From Gossypium raimondii (taxonomy: Eukaryota; Streptophyta; Magnoliopsida; Malvales; Malvaceae): 64,000 nt of DNA. The notes beneath the pieces were generated by a model. The model made no database searches. It was not told the DNA's origin and was given only the letters and a program-made list of their open reading frames with translations. Shown here one piece after another: positions 36,635-49,126 of the stretch. Location of the stretch: NCBI RefSeq assembly GCF_025698545.1, contig NC_068570.1, forward strand, positions 60,097,924-60,161,923, given 5' to 3'. Positions within the stretch are counted from its first letter, which is position 1; each line of letters opens with the position of its first letter. The position numbers and the translations under genes were made by a program.

Positions 36635-38281
36635 TCACCTCCATGCAGAAGAGGTTGCCATGGCTCTGTTTATCCACCCAAGATAGAGAGACCCTTCTCT
36701 CTCTACAACTCTATAGTTGTTGTTATATTCTTTTAACATATCTCGTACCGCTGATGTGACCAAAGAACTCAACGGATATGGAGAAAAACCAGCCATCATA
36801 AATCTCGACCTCCATTTTCCGAGAAGTTCGTGTCTTTCCACCCTTTCTTGCCCTTCACAAGCAATCATATTCACAATATCCCGAGCCACGCAATGCTGTT
36901 CTGCACTGATCCTTTGCTTGTCGTCTCTTGGACAAGCTACGTCTATGGATTCGAACATAGCTGTGTAATAATTGAGTGTCTCGATGTACCGAGAAAAAAA
37001 GGGGGATGTGTTGGTGTTAGACTCTTGCTCAACAAGGGTGACGACTTTGGGGGACAAACTCTTCACCAATCTCAACAATCGGTCTCTGTGGTTCGAGATG
37101 GTTACGCTCTCGTCCGGCATGTGATGCAATACATAAGGGAAATTCACGGCTAGGGCTTCCCCAGGACGAATGTTGAGATTCTGTACTTGAATCTCGGAAG
37201 TAGACACGCTAGTATCATGAAACTCGAATGGCACTTTGTACGACTTAGCAAATTCCGATAGCTTCTGCCCCACAATACTAAGTCCGCCACCTCGAGCATG
37301 ATTTGACTGAGAATCATCAATACCAGTAACACGGATAAATGGAGGCCCACCAGGGCGTTTTGAAAGAGCTGCAATAAGGTACATCCATTGGGTACCCTGT
37401 GCTATTTGGAAATCAATGATATGAATTCTCTGCTCGTATTCCATGACTTCCTTGATGACAGCATTAGCTGATGTGTATGCAAACTTCCAGTACGGGCAGA
37501 TTCGAAAGAGAATATGCATGTAAGACATTAGTTCCGAGCTTGTCGGTTCTTGACATTTTAAGGCTTTGTAGATATTACTCCCCGATGATTCCAACCTTGC
37601 TCTAAGCCCTTCAAGAACATAAGCACCCAATCGTTGGAGTGGTTCCCCAGATACAGAAACCATTTTCTCCAACACATGCATTAAACCTGCCACTCTCGAC
37701 TTGTCATTGTCGTAAAGCGCTTGACCACAAGCAATAAGCACCTCCTTCAAGTCTAATCTAGGAATCATGTCCACCAGTTGCTCGTGGTTCAAGCCTGCCA
37801 TTGAAGCAGCTTGGTGAGCTCCACTAGTAAAGCAACAATTGCAGCTGTCTATAATATCCGATTCAGGCCCCAACAACGAGACTTCCAGCTCTCGTAACTT
37901 GTGCTTCAATCCATTGCTATCATCAACAACAGAAGATCCACTGAACGGTGATCCATGTGTATTGTCGGGGGAATGATGAGGATCAGACATCCACGATTGA
38001 GAACCTTGTGGAGAGAAAGGACTCCTGCTCGACGAGACACTTATAGCAGAAGGGGAATCATAAGCAACGATACTAGCAGCCGCCGTGGATGATTCCAGAG
38101 TAAAAATCTGGTCATTGTAGGCTTGATAGGACACACTGGGTCCTTGACTGCCGATATCCGAACATGCATTGTTCTCTAATATCTGAATATGAGGCAAACA
38201 AAATTGATCAACATCCTTAACAGGTTGGTGATACAACCTGTGGATATTGACCCGAGTTTGGTGTTTCTGAGACGTTTGCAT
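36635..38281 (-). CDS. SCL13: GRAS transcription regulator, PAT1 branch (SCL13-like)
   Basis: Single coding exon, 548 residues, complete from MQTSQKHQTR to TSSAWR. The N-terminus (1-165) is Ser-rich and disordered. The GRAS domain follows with all landmarks: LHRI (LKEVLIACGQALYDND), VHIID (IHIIDFQIAQGTQW), LHRII and PFYRE regions (NFPYVLHHMPDESV, LVEQESNTNTSPFF) and SAW (KWRSRFMMAGFSPY, GWINRAMATSSAW). The family are nuclear or cytoplasmic transcription cofactors. PAT1-branch members including SCL13 act in phytochrome signalling in Arabidopsis. The MQTSQKH start is what I recall for SCL13 (At4g17230), and neighbouring genes fit that region. SCL1, SCL5 or SCL21 remain alternatives. A long leader intron is likely upstream. 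Confidence 0.93.
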   Translation of the reverse strand: MQTSQKHQTRVNIHRLYHQPVKDVDQFCLPHIQILENNACSDIGSQGPSVSYQAYNDQIFTLESSTAAASIVAYDSPSAISVSSSRSPFSPQGSQSWMSDPHHSPDNTHGSPFSGSSVVDDSNGLKHKLRELEVSLLGPESDIIDSCNCCFTSGAHQAASMAGLNHEQLVDMIPRLDLKEVLIACGQALYDNDKSRVAGLMHVLEKMVSVSGEPLQRLGAYVLEGLRARLESSGSNIYKALKCQEPTSSELMSYMHILFRICPYWKFAYTSANAVIKEVMEYEQRIHIIDFQIAQGTQWMYLIAALSKRPGGPPFIRVTGIDDSQSNHARGGGLSIVGQKLSEFAKSYKVPFEFHDTSVSTSEIQVQNLNIRPGEALAVNFPYVLHHMPDESVTISNHRDRLLRLVKSLSPKVVTLVEQESNTNTSPFFSRYIETLNYYTAMFESIDVACPRDDKQRISAEQHCVARDIVNMIACEGQERVERHELLGKWRSRFMMAGFSPYPLSSLVTSAVRDMLKEYNNNYRVVEREGSLYLGWINRAMATSSAWR

Positions 38282-39350
38282 CTAAACCGAACCCTGCTTG
38301 TCAATAAAGCAGTCGATTTTCGATAGAATTCGTTGATAATACTAGTAACACCTTCGTCTTCTAACAGCAAACAATCACTCGATCAAGCAAAATCACTCGT
38401 TAACCAAAAACAGAATAGATTAAGCAAATCTCCATGAATGAATTAACCCAGTTTGATCCTCAGCATCAATTTTGACAATCACAATCTGTTTTAAAGAAAT
38501 CCAAGAAAAATAAAAGAGATTAGATTATGTAACTAAAAAGGGGGTAAAAAGTCAGAGAAAAACCAAGCAATAAAAAAAAAAAAGAAAAAAGGAAGCCATA
38601 GCTAACAAGCAATCTATATACAAGAGCGATCAGCTCCAAGATTCATTATTCATTTAAATCTAACATATAGAAATGCTTTTTTTAATTATTATTATGGGAT
38701 GCTTGTAAAGCTAAAGCAAATACTTCATATATCATAAAAAAATGCCAGAATTTCATTTTCTAAGCTACCAAAAGTACCAAAAAAAAAAGTTGTTGATATG
38801 ATTGTCATAAAAACACAAATACACACACAAAAGAAAAACCATTTTGATTATTTTAGAGCTAACCCAAATTCCCAAATCATAAATTATGAACAAAAACGAA
38901 CCATAAGCTTCAAATTGAACTTAAACAAAAAAAAAAAAAGGTTGGTGATATGATATCATCAGAAACATAAATACAAAAAAAAAAAACAACAACAACATTT
39001 TTATTAATTTTAGAGCTAACCCATATTCCCAAATCATAAATTATGAACAAAAAACGAAACATAAACTCCAAATTGAGCTCAAAGAACAATGATTTTTCAA
39101 CCCCACAACTTATCATCAGCCATAGATAACCAAAAACAAAGGGATTAAAACGATGAACCGAAGAGTAAATAATTAGCATACCTTAGTCAAAAAACAGCAG
39201 CTCTTTTCTTTTTTTTACCTTTTAATTTCTTCTTCAACAACCGTCAAAGCCCTTTTTTGTGTCTCTGATCTAAAGATGATGGCTGCTTTTGATTTTCGTT
39301 CCGGTCACTGGAAAATTAATGGTGGAACCTGTATTATTTTTATATATATA
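38282..39350 (-). promoter_or_regulatory. Leader exon, 5'UTR intron and TATA box of the GRAS gene
   Basis: Reading the minus strand, a TATATATATA box lies at 39341-39350. A pyrimidine/purine-mixed leader follows, then a strong donor AAG/GTATGC with its exon ending at 39182. A CAG acceptor occurs shortly before the ATG (near 38296). This gives a leader intron of about 0.9 kb, common among GRAS genes of this branch. The transcript structure is inferred. Confidence 0.5.
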
Positions 39351-39535
39351 GTCGTGAGTGTGATGAATTTACCAATAAACGCCCTTGGTAATCTTTTGTA
39401 TTTACACGAATGCCACTCCGAAAATTCTAAAAGAGGGCGTAAAACAAAAAAATCTTTACTCGCTCACAACGTGTGGACCGCCGTGTGCGCTCTCGGCACC
39501 AAACCGAGTGTGAGACTTAATTCAATTTAGTCCCT

Positions 39536-40995
39536 CTATTATTAATTAAAAATTTTAAATAAGATTAAATTAAAATAAAGTCAATTTAAAAAAAATTAAA
39601 CTGGAAATGAAAAAATAATAATATTTAAGATATCTTTTTGTACAATAAATTTTAATTTTGTTAAATGGACTTATTTAATTATTTTTAATTTTGTAAGGAT
39701 TAAATTGATGATTAATTTAGTCTAGTCCTTGTAATACACAAACTTTCATAAGAGAGTAATCGGTTTAATATGTGAGTTCAGTTAGTTTTTTTTTTCAAAT
39801 CAAATTAATCGATTTTAACATGAAATAACGGACCCTACCGACTTTAATTAAGAAAGTCAACCAAACTGAACTGACATTGACTCAATTGATCTCTTCAATT
39901 AACCGTTCCAAAATTTTTGGGTTGGTTTAGTTGTATTGAATTAATATATTTAATATATTATAAATAACTAAAAATAATATAAGGTAAGTTAGTTTTTTCG
40001 ATCAATTTGATTTTGGCAAAGGTCAAAATTAACTAAGCCATCCCACCGGACTAAGGGTGGGTTTGGATAAACGTACTGCCCGTCCAAACTCACTGTAAAT
40101 TATAATCAAATTGAGTTGGATTTATATTAAGATTATTCGATTTTTTTTATTTGGATCAATATCACATGTCTAATTTAATATATATATATATATATATAAA
40201 TTAAAATCTGTTTTCAGTCATTAAAATAATAAAATTAGTAATATATTTATTGTAAATAATAGAATAATGTGAGTGCAAAATAAGTCAAGTTTTCCCCCAT
40301 TTTTAATTTTCAACTTCGAAGATATACAACAATTAATTGGCTTGAGATAGGAAAAGGCTTCGAATTTGATGGCCTTTTTTAATTCTAGAAGACGACTTTA
40401 TTATTTAAATATGCTTCAACGTGGAAAATAAATTTTCACTTTTTATTTACTACTCTGTTAATTTAGCACCGTCCAATTTAAAGAAAAAAACTACAATTTA
40501 AGTGAATCGACCCAGTTCATACGGTTCTCGGTTAAATAAATTATTAAAAAATAAATATAATTGTTAAAATAATTTTAAAAAAAAACGGTTCAACCACACT
40601 ACGAATCAAATGGTCTAATATCTTTTTTTAAATTGGATTGAACGGTCAGTCCAATTCAGCTAACAGTGGTAAAGACATGTAATGGGAAATTACCAATTCA
40701 ATCCGTTCAAAAATGATAAAATTATATTTTAACCTCTTAAAAATTTATAATTAATTTACAAATATTAAAATATTGATAAATAAATTTTAATTCAATTCAC
40801 ATTTTATTGTTTCAATAATAATCTCATCTACTTCAATGATTAGGGTTATATGTATAATATAATTTTTTTCAATTTTAATAGCATAAATTTTGACTTTTTT
40901 GCTTGTGTTGACAATTGATGTTAAAATTATTTTAGCAATTGATATTAAAATTAAAATGAAATACCTAACTTTTAATTTATTTCTTGAATATTATA
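39536..40995. other. AT-rich repeat remnants, no gene seen
   Basis: Degenerate inverted repeats with AATCGGTTTAA and GGTTGGTTTAG motifs lie at about 39760-40060 and 40495-40680. A (TA)n run lies near 40181-40198. No coding signal. Confidence 0.4.
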
Positions 40996-40997
40996 TA

Positions 40998-41235
40998 AGA
41001 ATAGGGGAGTTAGTAGGGTCTCGACCCTCTCTAAAATAAAAATTTTCCATCTAGTCTCTTTAAGATTTTAAAAATTTAAATTAGTAAACGTAAAATCACA
41101 CTTTGACTCCTTAAAAATGATAAAATTTTGATTCAATTATTTAAAATTATAATCATATAAATTAAATTATATTTTTATTATTATAAAAAATATAATTTAA
41201 TTTCGATCTCTCAAAAAAAATTTTGACTTCATCCC
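40998..41235. repeat. Interspersed repeat, GACCCYYCTAAAAT family, copy 1
   Basis: Runs from a CTCGACCCTCTCTAAAATAA head through TTAAATTAGTAAACGTAAAA and ACACTTTGACTCC to AATTTAATTTCGATC. Two other copies lie at about 62080-62320 and 63770-64000. Confidence 0.55.
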
Positions 41236-42030
41236 GGATAACAATGATATTAAAAAAAAAGACGTAATCAATGATGCCGTTAGCCATGAATATGGGATTA
41301 AATAATAAACTAACTGCACGTTAACATCAGATTTTGGAGACGCCTGAATCAACAAAATACCATGGGCGGAAGCAATGAATGAGTAAATGGCAGTTGTGTA
41401 AATTATGACAAATTGAGGGGGGTTTGGGGGAAGCCGCATCTACCAGGAAGTTGGGCACTTGGCAGTAAGACAGGTTGCTCATTCCCCGAAGCAACCCTAA
41501 CTTTCCCGAACGTGTTTTTGTAATTATTTTTTTTTGTTTTTTTTTGTTTTTATCATATTATTTGTTTTTTTTTTATGAAAGTTAACAAATTGTAAATATT
41601 ATACTGTAAGAAGATGACGTGGCAACGTGCAGATGGTAGGCAGGTTCCTTCTCTAGTTTCTCCGTGTCATCGTCATAAGATCAGGTGCTTCTGGAATCAT
41701 AGTACCCCTCGAGATAATACGGTGAGATGCGATGCCAAAAATCTCTTCGTCTCTATGGAATTTGTAAATTAAATATTTTATTTAAAAATTGAGTAAATTA
41801 ATTTTTATATATTATATTAAATAGTAAATTAATTTATTTTACTGTTAAAAGCGATACCAGTGTATAAAAATAGATAATATAGTTCTTATATATTAAATCG
41901 AATGACAAATTGATATTTCTATTAGAAATTTTATCGTTGTATTAGGAGTCAAATTGTAATATATCACATCTATTAAAAAATAAATAAATTAGTCTATATA
42001 CGACAGATTAAATAGCAATAAAAATCCCAT
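41236..42030. other. Spacer without a recognisable gene
   Basis: Mixed AT-rich DNA. A slightly GC-richer patch at about 41380-41720 has no convincing frame. Confidence 0.35.
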
Positions 42031-42560
42031 CCATTTCTATTTTAAAATAATGGTCTTTGTATGTTAAAATGAGGTACACGTGATACACTAAATCGTTTTT
42101 AGCCTAGTTAGCTCATGGCAACAACTTTGACAATTTTAATTTAATAAACACATCCATGTGTTACGGACCACAGTTCAAAGCTCATGATCATTGCACAAAG
42201 AAATGGATGACTAGAAATTGAGTTCTTACGTAGTTAATAAATGACTAAAAACCCTTTTTTTCTAACTGTATGTCAGAATGAGGTACAGGCGGTACACTGA
42301 ATATTTTTACTTTGTAGAAAAATAGGTTTTTAAGTTAATTTAATAAACACGTCCGAGTTTACCACGTGATAAATGTTTTTACTTGGTTAATAAATGACTA
42401 AAAACCCAGTTGCCACGAGCCAACTAGACTAAAAACCAATGAGACAAAAACACTCTCGTGGTAAATGTTTTAATTTAGTTAATAAATGACCAAAAATCCA
42501 TTTTTTCTACAAAGTAAAAACATTTACCATGAGGGTGTTTTTGTCTTACAAAAAAATAAT
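42031..42560. repeat. Nested direct and inverted repeats
   Basis: AATGAGGTACA(C/G)G.GATACACT occurs twice (near 42068 and 42277). TTTTTACTTTGTAGAAAAA near 42306 is faced by TTTTTTCTACAAAGTAAAAA near 42503. GACAAAAACACTCTCGTGG near 42443 is faced by CATGAGGGTGTTTTTGTC near 42529. The segment could fold into a hairpin. Confidence 0.55.
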
Positions 42561-43029
42561 TTAAACCCTAAATAAATTTAGAAAGATCCCACTCTTTACG
42601 TTACCATTTCACCTAAAGCTTTGTTTATTTTATACATCGTTTTTTATAAATATATTGTGGGTATGTCATAATCTAACTTATGCTATACTTAAAACTCTTT
42701 ACTGAATTAGTGTTACGAGTCAATCAGACACCGAAATTTCATCTCAAATTTACATAAAAAAAAAAAACCAATCAATGAATATAAAGAGAGGATGGAGTCT
42801 AATTGAGTCAAACAAAACCATAAAATTGAAACTTAAAAGTCTGAGATTGAAATATTGAAGATAAAAAAGATGATTATGAGATTCAAAAGCAAATATTACT
42901 TTATAATTCGTACATATATTTTTCATAGTGCTGTCCTTTTACATGTGTGTATGCTCTCTTTTTCCCCTCGAAAAGGGCTATTTTTCTTGTATTGAAAAGT
43001 AAACACCTCAATGAGATAAATGTTGATTA

Positions 43030-43870
43030 AAAATAGGGATAAATTAATATTTAGCCCCTGAACTTATTAATGTTTCCTACATTGGTCTCTAAATCTTTTC
43101 TGGCCCACAATAATCTTAAAACTTTGGCAACTTTTCACAACATGGTCGTGAACTTGAATTTTGTTAAGGTAGATCATGTTATCACTTGATTTTTTTTTAT
43201 TTTTATTTTCAGGTGATGATATGACAGGATTCATAGCGCTACATCATTACCCTTGAATGGAATCTAAGTTAAGGGATCAAATTGAAAAAAAAAAGTTGTC
43301 AAATGTCGAGATTAATTTGAATTAAGAAAGTTTAAGGATCAAATTGAAACAAATCCAAAGTCAAAAATTAAGGATGTGTTTGATAATGTATTGAAAATGA
43401 ACTTTCAACATTTAATTTATTAATTGTGTTTGACAGTCGTATTAGTATTTTACTCGGACGTTGTTTGATAAACTAAAATTTAAGTGCCCAAAAATTAAGT
43501 GTTGAATTTTATTTTTTACTAAATTTTATAAGTGCTGAATTTATATTAGAAAAATTGATTGGTAAATTGTAAAATATAAATATTGAATATAATTATATTG
43601 TTTGATAAAAACAAATCTTGATTTAAAAAATATTTATTTATTAGTTTTAATCTTATTAATATAATATTTTATATTATTTAAAATAGTTTTGGGTAAAAGA
43701 TAAATATCTTATTTATTTTAAAATTATAATTTATTTCAATCTTTTATTTTCTATATTATAAACTGAAAATTTAAGTACGATGAATTTTATAAGTGTTGAA
43801 TTTATACTAAAATTTATTTGGTAAATTAGTAAATATGACTAAGTAGGTAGCTACTTATCACTTGGCGTTG
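43030..43870. repeat. Two adjoining inverted-repeat remnants
   Basis: The first (about 43030-43370) has TAGCCCCTGAACTTATTAA facing AGTTTAAGGATCAAATTG. The second (about 43373-43870) begins with a TGTTTGATAATGTATTG end and is filled with AAATTTAAGTGC repeats. Neither has a clear target duplication. Confidence 0.4.
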
Positions 43871-44018
43871 AAAATATTAAATTGATTTTATTTTTCAAAA
43901 AAAAATATTTTTAACTAAATTAATTTCTCATTTTATTAAATTTAAAATATTCAAATTATTATCTTTACTATTATCCATAGCTCGTAAACTTTTAAATAGG
44001 AGGACGATGTGTTTCAGT

Positions 44019-44441
44019 TAGACATGTCCATGGGCCGGGCAGCCCGGCCCGGCCCGACGGCTCGTTTGAAATATGGGAGGGTTCGAGTAAAAATATAAGC
44101 CCGAAATATGGGCTTGGACAAAAAAACGATGCCCGTTTAAAAAATAGGCCGGGCCTCGGGCACCACTTTTTTGGCCTAGACCCGGCCCGGCCCGAATATA
44201 ATAAATATATATTTTTTATTTTTATTTTTTATTTTTAAAATACTTTTATTTTTATTTTTTATTTTTAAAATAAATTTTTAATGTTTATTAAAAAATGGGT
44301 CGAGTCGGGCCGGCTTATGATATTTTTCCCGGGCTGGACCTGGGCAAAATTTCATACCCATATTTCGGGCCGGGCCTAGGAGGCGGGCCGAACATTTTTC
44401 CGGGCCTAGCCCGAACCCGGCCCGGCCCATGGACAGGTCTA
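44019..44441. mobile_element. hAT-type GC-rich MITE with 8 bp target duplication
   Basis: The 423 bp element is bounded by exact GTTTCAGT copies (44011-44018, 44442-44449). Its termini are TAGACATGTCCATGGGCCGG and, in reverse complement, TAGACCTGTCCATGGGCCGG. An 8 bp duplication with TAGNC-type ends marks the hAT superfamily. There is no coding capacity. GC-rich palindromic arms surround an AT-rich core. Confidence 0.85.
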
Positions 44442-44449
44442 GTTTCAGT

Positions 44450-45288
44450 GCACTCAAACATAATCCTCTTGCATTGATAATAATACTGATACCAATCGAG
44501 TTAAGACTCAATCGATAAATTTGATTATTTTTAAAGAAATTAAAATATTAGAAACACATTAAATCATGGATGTAATAAAGTCATCAATGGCGGCATAATT
44601 TTACCACAATGATATATTCCCAAAATCACCATATGCATACCACGGTTTATCGTTGACTATTTTACATTGGCTAATTGATGATAAGTCTTATGGTACAAGT
44701 ATCGAATTCCAATCAACGGTATTGTTTCACCCACCGTGCTATATTTTATTTATAGGGTAAATTACGTATCTAATTTATATTTTAGTCACTCAATTTTAAA
44801 AAATTATAAAATAATTACTAAATTATTCGAAAGTTTTCATTTAGATTACTGGGTTCTTAAGTTTTCTTTCTTAAAAAAATTGAACTACCAATTTTTAAGC
44901 GACGGTTCGAGGATCTGTACGATAAATCTGTACCCAACGGTAATTTTAGAATATTTTTATAAGGAGAGGACAAAGTCAGCAAGAATGGACCTACACAACT
45001 CAATGGTGCGTCATGTGGGGGATTTGATGAGCATAACGATTGAGAGAGCCTATGACTGCAAAATATATTACATGATTAAAGCTGATTTATTATCTCTTAT
45101 ACTTTTTCCTCTTTTCTTCTTTTTAAGCTTTGTCTTATTCTTCCAAACCCAATAGTAATGAAAATTTTCATTATTGGACCCATCTGTGATGTATATGATT
45201 GAAATATTAAGTTATTCATTTAAAAATAATTAAATGAAATTTAATTGAAATAATAAAAATAACTAATTATCATGTTTTTGGTATACAT
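44450..45288. other. Spacer with a half-copy GGGTAAATT MITE
   Basis: From about 44755 (AGGGTAAATTACGTATC) to about 44945 (CTGTACCCAACGG) one arm and centre of the family are present and the second arm is missing. No gene is seen. Confidence 0.45.
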
Positions 45289-45297
45289 ATTTATTTA

Positions 45298-45801
45298 TGG
45301 TAAATTATTAAAATAGTCACTTTTGTTTGTTTTAGATTACATTTTAGTCACTTACGTTATCGTTTTGTTACGAAATGACCACTCTGTCGTTAAGATCTGT
45401 TACCTCCCAAACGACAGTCTGATGTGGCAGTTAAAATAAGTTTAAAATGCCAACGTGGATGTCCAGCTGAGATGATAAATGTTGAATTTTTTTAATGAAA
45501 ATAGAATACAAAATTTACCCTAAAACCCAAATCATTCATGCTGGACATCCCAAAATTTTGTATTCTATTATCATTAAAAAAGAATTAACTTTTCTCATCC
45601 CAACTGGACATCCACGTTAGCATTTAAAATACATTTTCACTGTCACGTCGGACTGTCATTTGGAAGGTAACAGATCTTAACGACTGAGTGGTCATTTCGT
45701 AACAAAACGATAACATAAGTAATCAAAACGTAACATTTCAAATATAAGCGACTAAAATATAATATGAAGCAAACAAAAGTGACTATTTTGACAGTTTACC
45801 C
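45298..45801. mobile_element. MULE-type MITE with 9 bp target duplication
   Basis: 504 bp, bounded by ATTTATTTA (45289-45297) and ATTTACTTA (45802-45810), nine bases with one mismatch. Ends are TGGTAAATTATTAAAATAGT and, in reverse complement, GGGTAAACTGTCAAAATAGT. The inverted arms are about 200 bp long, including AACGACAGTCTGATGTGG facing its complement. The long TIRs and 9 bp duplication point to Mutator-like elements. Confidence 0.75.
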
Positions 45802-46344
45802 ATTTACTTATTTATTATTAGTTTGTAGCAATTTGCTATAGTTTTGGTTATATATCATTGGTTTTGACTCTTGATTTTAATTTAATTTTGACAATATTAC
45901 TTTTATATCGAGAGAGATGTTTTCAAGGGAAAAATTTGATGTTAACATTTCAATTGAAGTAGTTAATAGTGTCAATTATTTTGATTGATTAGCTAATGGC
46001 GTTATACAAGTAAATGGGCTAAAATGTAGGGACTAAATCTCAATTTTGAGTGTAACAAAAGAGACCAAAATTATAATTTAAGTATTATTTGATTATTATT
46101 TTTAAGAACATTATTTTTACGTAATTGAAAATAATTCATTGACTTTATTTTTAATTTTTTAGTGATAATTTGAAGGTGTTTTTATTTGTTTATAAGACAT
46201 TTGTCAATCCCTTAACTCTACTCGTGGAATCTAAAACCTACACTCTGAGAACGACGACTCTTTTTTTTTAATATTAATCTCATTATAAAATTATATAACT
46301 CTACATCATTCTATACTTGATGATAACACCGATAGCAATCGAAT

Positions 46345-47005
46345 CAAGATTCAGGGCCAGTTATTCATTGCTTAAAAAAAGTACTTCTGACTCCAAAAGT
46401 ACTTTTGAAAGAAAAGCTGTGAATAACAAGCTGCTTTTAGCTGAAATTTTTAGCTTTTTAAAAGTGTTTTTCAAAAGCATTTTTGAAAATGAGCTGAAAA
46501 GTAGAAGTTAAAAATTTTAGCTTTTCCTCTCCCAAAAACACTTTTGGTGCTTAATTACTTTTTCACCCCTCCAACAACATAATATTTTTCTTTTTTTTTT
46601 CTTGGTGCTTAATTACAATTGTGTTAAAATCATTAATTAAAAATAAAAAATATTTTTTAAAATACTAATTACAAATATTTAATGGTTATATTTAAACATT
46701 TAAAATATATTTTATATATTCTAATTAAATTTTATAAATAATTAATATTTATTACTTAAAAATATTTACAATTTATATTTCATATATTAAAATATTAACA
46801 ACAAGTTATAATATTTTTTATATTATTACTAAAATATAATAATATTAACTAATTTAAATATTATTTAAATACATATTTGTTACTTGATAATAACATGTCT
46901 AAAATGAAATTTTATTTCAAAAGCACTTTTTGACAGAAATACTAAATATTCAAATTTTAAACAACACTTTTCAAAAACACTTTTCAAAAACAATAAAGAT
47001 ATAAA
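46345..47005. repeat. AT-rich transposon remnant with AAAAGTACTTTTG ends
   Basis: The left side carries repeated CAAAAGTACTTTTGA and AAAGTGTTTTTCAAAAGC. The right side carries AAAAGCACTTTTTGAC and AACACTTTTCAAAAACAC. The centre is almost pure AT. This looks like a non-autonomous hAT-like element, but the exact ends were not fixed. Confidence 0.45.
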
Positions 47006-47245
47006 CCTGCATGGGTAACTACTTTCTAAGAAAGAATACAAGGTAGAACATGACATAGGTTTAGGAACATAAGGTGGTGGGATGACGTCACTTGCTTTTT
47101 TACCCTGCATATGAAATAGACAATAAAAAAGACAAAAGACAAAAAGTGATGCAAACATTTCATCCAACTTGACTTCACTGTTTTTAGTGTTTAAATTCAA
47201 TCCAATTGAACCCAACAACGACAATAAACGAGCCACGTCATTCAT
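47006..47245 (-). pseudogene. Possible gene fragment
   Basis: On the minus strand an ATG opens MNDVARLLSLLGSIGLNLN. A CAG acceptor-like site precedes GKKASDVIPPPYVPKPMSC. The frame runs into the neighbouring transposon remnant. I do not recognise it and no further exons were found. Confidence 0.3.
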
Positions 47246-47329
47246 GACTCAATCTCACCATATGAACTAAAACCACCTTTCTTTAACCATTGGACTACAA
47301 CTGAACAGCTTAGTTTAGTTTAACATTAT

Positions 47330-47806
47330 GGGTAAATTGAGCTCAAAGTCACTAACCTATTAATAAATTTACATTTTAATTCTTTAATTTTAAAATATTA
47401 TAAAATAATTATTGAACTATTCGAAAATTTTTATTCAAGCCATTAGGGTGTTAGATTTTTTATTTTTTGTTTAAGTTTGATCAGTGAAAGCTACGCAATA
47501 ATTCAATTACCAATACGATAAATCAATATCCATCAACGAGTAAAAAACGTATCCTAAATCCGAATTAATTTGACTATCAATGTCGAAAATCAGTGAAGAA
47601 AGCTATTTGCATTTTAATTCGTAGATTCATGATATTCAAAGTAATTTCATGAAAAAAAACTAAACTATACAACATTAATTTTAACAGCTCAATGACTTAA
47701 ATAAAAATTTTAAATAATTCAATGATATTTTATAATTTTTTGAAGTTAAGTGACCAAAACATAAATTTACTAATAATTTAATGACATCGAGTGTAATTTA
47801 CCCTAA
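47330..47806. repeat. MITE, GGGTAAATT family, full-length copy
   Basis: Starts GGGTAAATTGAGCTC and ends GAGTGTAATTTACCC. Both arms carry the ATTAATAAATTTAC and ACTTAA(C) blocks in inverted order. Confidence 0.7.
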
Positions 47807-47829
47807 TAATTAGTGATTTAAATGGCAAT

Positions 47830-49126
47830 GTTTTTCTGTAAAAAATTGTGTGTTTTTTAATAATCAAATGTAAGACTAAACACACGGTTACACACCTAAA
47901 AGTTTCGGACAAAACACTAGTGCACCCTTGTTTTTTCCTTTCGTTCTTGGGCTACAGGTTTCTGGTTGGTAGTAAAGATAGGTTCTATGGGCTTAAAAGC
48001 TGCCACTTTACGCCGACCAGCCACCACGTGCAGCCCGTTTTCAAGGTCAAAGTTGCTAAGTATTCGGCATTATCATCGATCTTCAGATATCGAGTCTCTA
48101 AACCGGATTCAGTCCTTCAAAAATATTCATCGAAAGAAAGAAGAAACACCTTTGTAACATGACAAATGCTATGGTGTCAGAAACCGGAGGCAACCTATGT
48201 GCATATTTAAGACCACGAAAGTTCACAAAATCAATCATTACTTGGGATGTAATCTAGCAGAGCCCGAATACTGCCAAGCTCAAGATTGACTAGAAATTTG
48301 AAGTTTGATACTCAGCTCATGTTCAATCGAACATTTGTATTTTAAGGTCGAGATATAATTGAACTACTCGAGTTCAAGCTTAATTAAGTTCGTTTACCAA
48401 TTTTTAAACTCAAGCTTGAACTTGAGCTTGAGCTCTCGATATTTAAACTTAAGGTTAATAATATATATTAGGGGCAATCGTATAATTTAATAATATAAAA
48501 ATATGAAAAGCTTGATAAGGCTTGTGAACCTTTCAAGCCAAGTATTACTAAGCTCGAATTCAACTCGATCAATAGCTCAAGCTCGACATTTACACCCCTA
48601 ATCATTACAAAACAATCTCCTAAAACATCAACAACTTAAGCTTAACCAATGATGTTCATGCTAATAAATTAAAGACTAGTGATGGTACCTGTCTCTTACA
48701 CGGCAGCTTCCTGGACCTATCTCTCGAGGACGACCCATAGTCCTAAAACTCAACTACAACATCAAAATGAATAGCAGGGAGGAATATTGTTATCTAAAAA
48801 CGAAAAAGAACAACCATCGTCGGGACACTGAACTATATGCCCCCGAAAGTGTTACGAAATTTTAAACCAAGAAGAAACTACAACACCGATAATGACATAG
48901 CCCAAAGAGTTAACCAGAATACTTCTTAAGTGATAACAATAAGCTAGGAACCTGAAATTCAAGAAAATCAAGATGGTGAACATCCTTTAGATTCTAATAC
49001 CGCAAAGAGTCGTAAGTTGAAAAGCCCCAAATCTTTTAATCTACGCCCTCAAAAAGAAACTAATATTCACATAACTGTAAGTTATATATGCTAACACGAA
49101 CCAAGAAATGAGGAAAGACGGAAGGT
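47830..49126. other. Spacer with a possible degraded coding patch
   Basis: At about 47930-48160 the sequence is GC-richer, with an open plus-strand frame (GSKDRFYGLKSCHFTPTS, SSIFRYRVSKPDSVLQ) lacking clear neighbours. Inverted GAGCTC/AAGCTTGA-type repeats lie at about 48340-48600. No gene can be supported. Confidence 0.3.
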
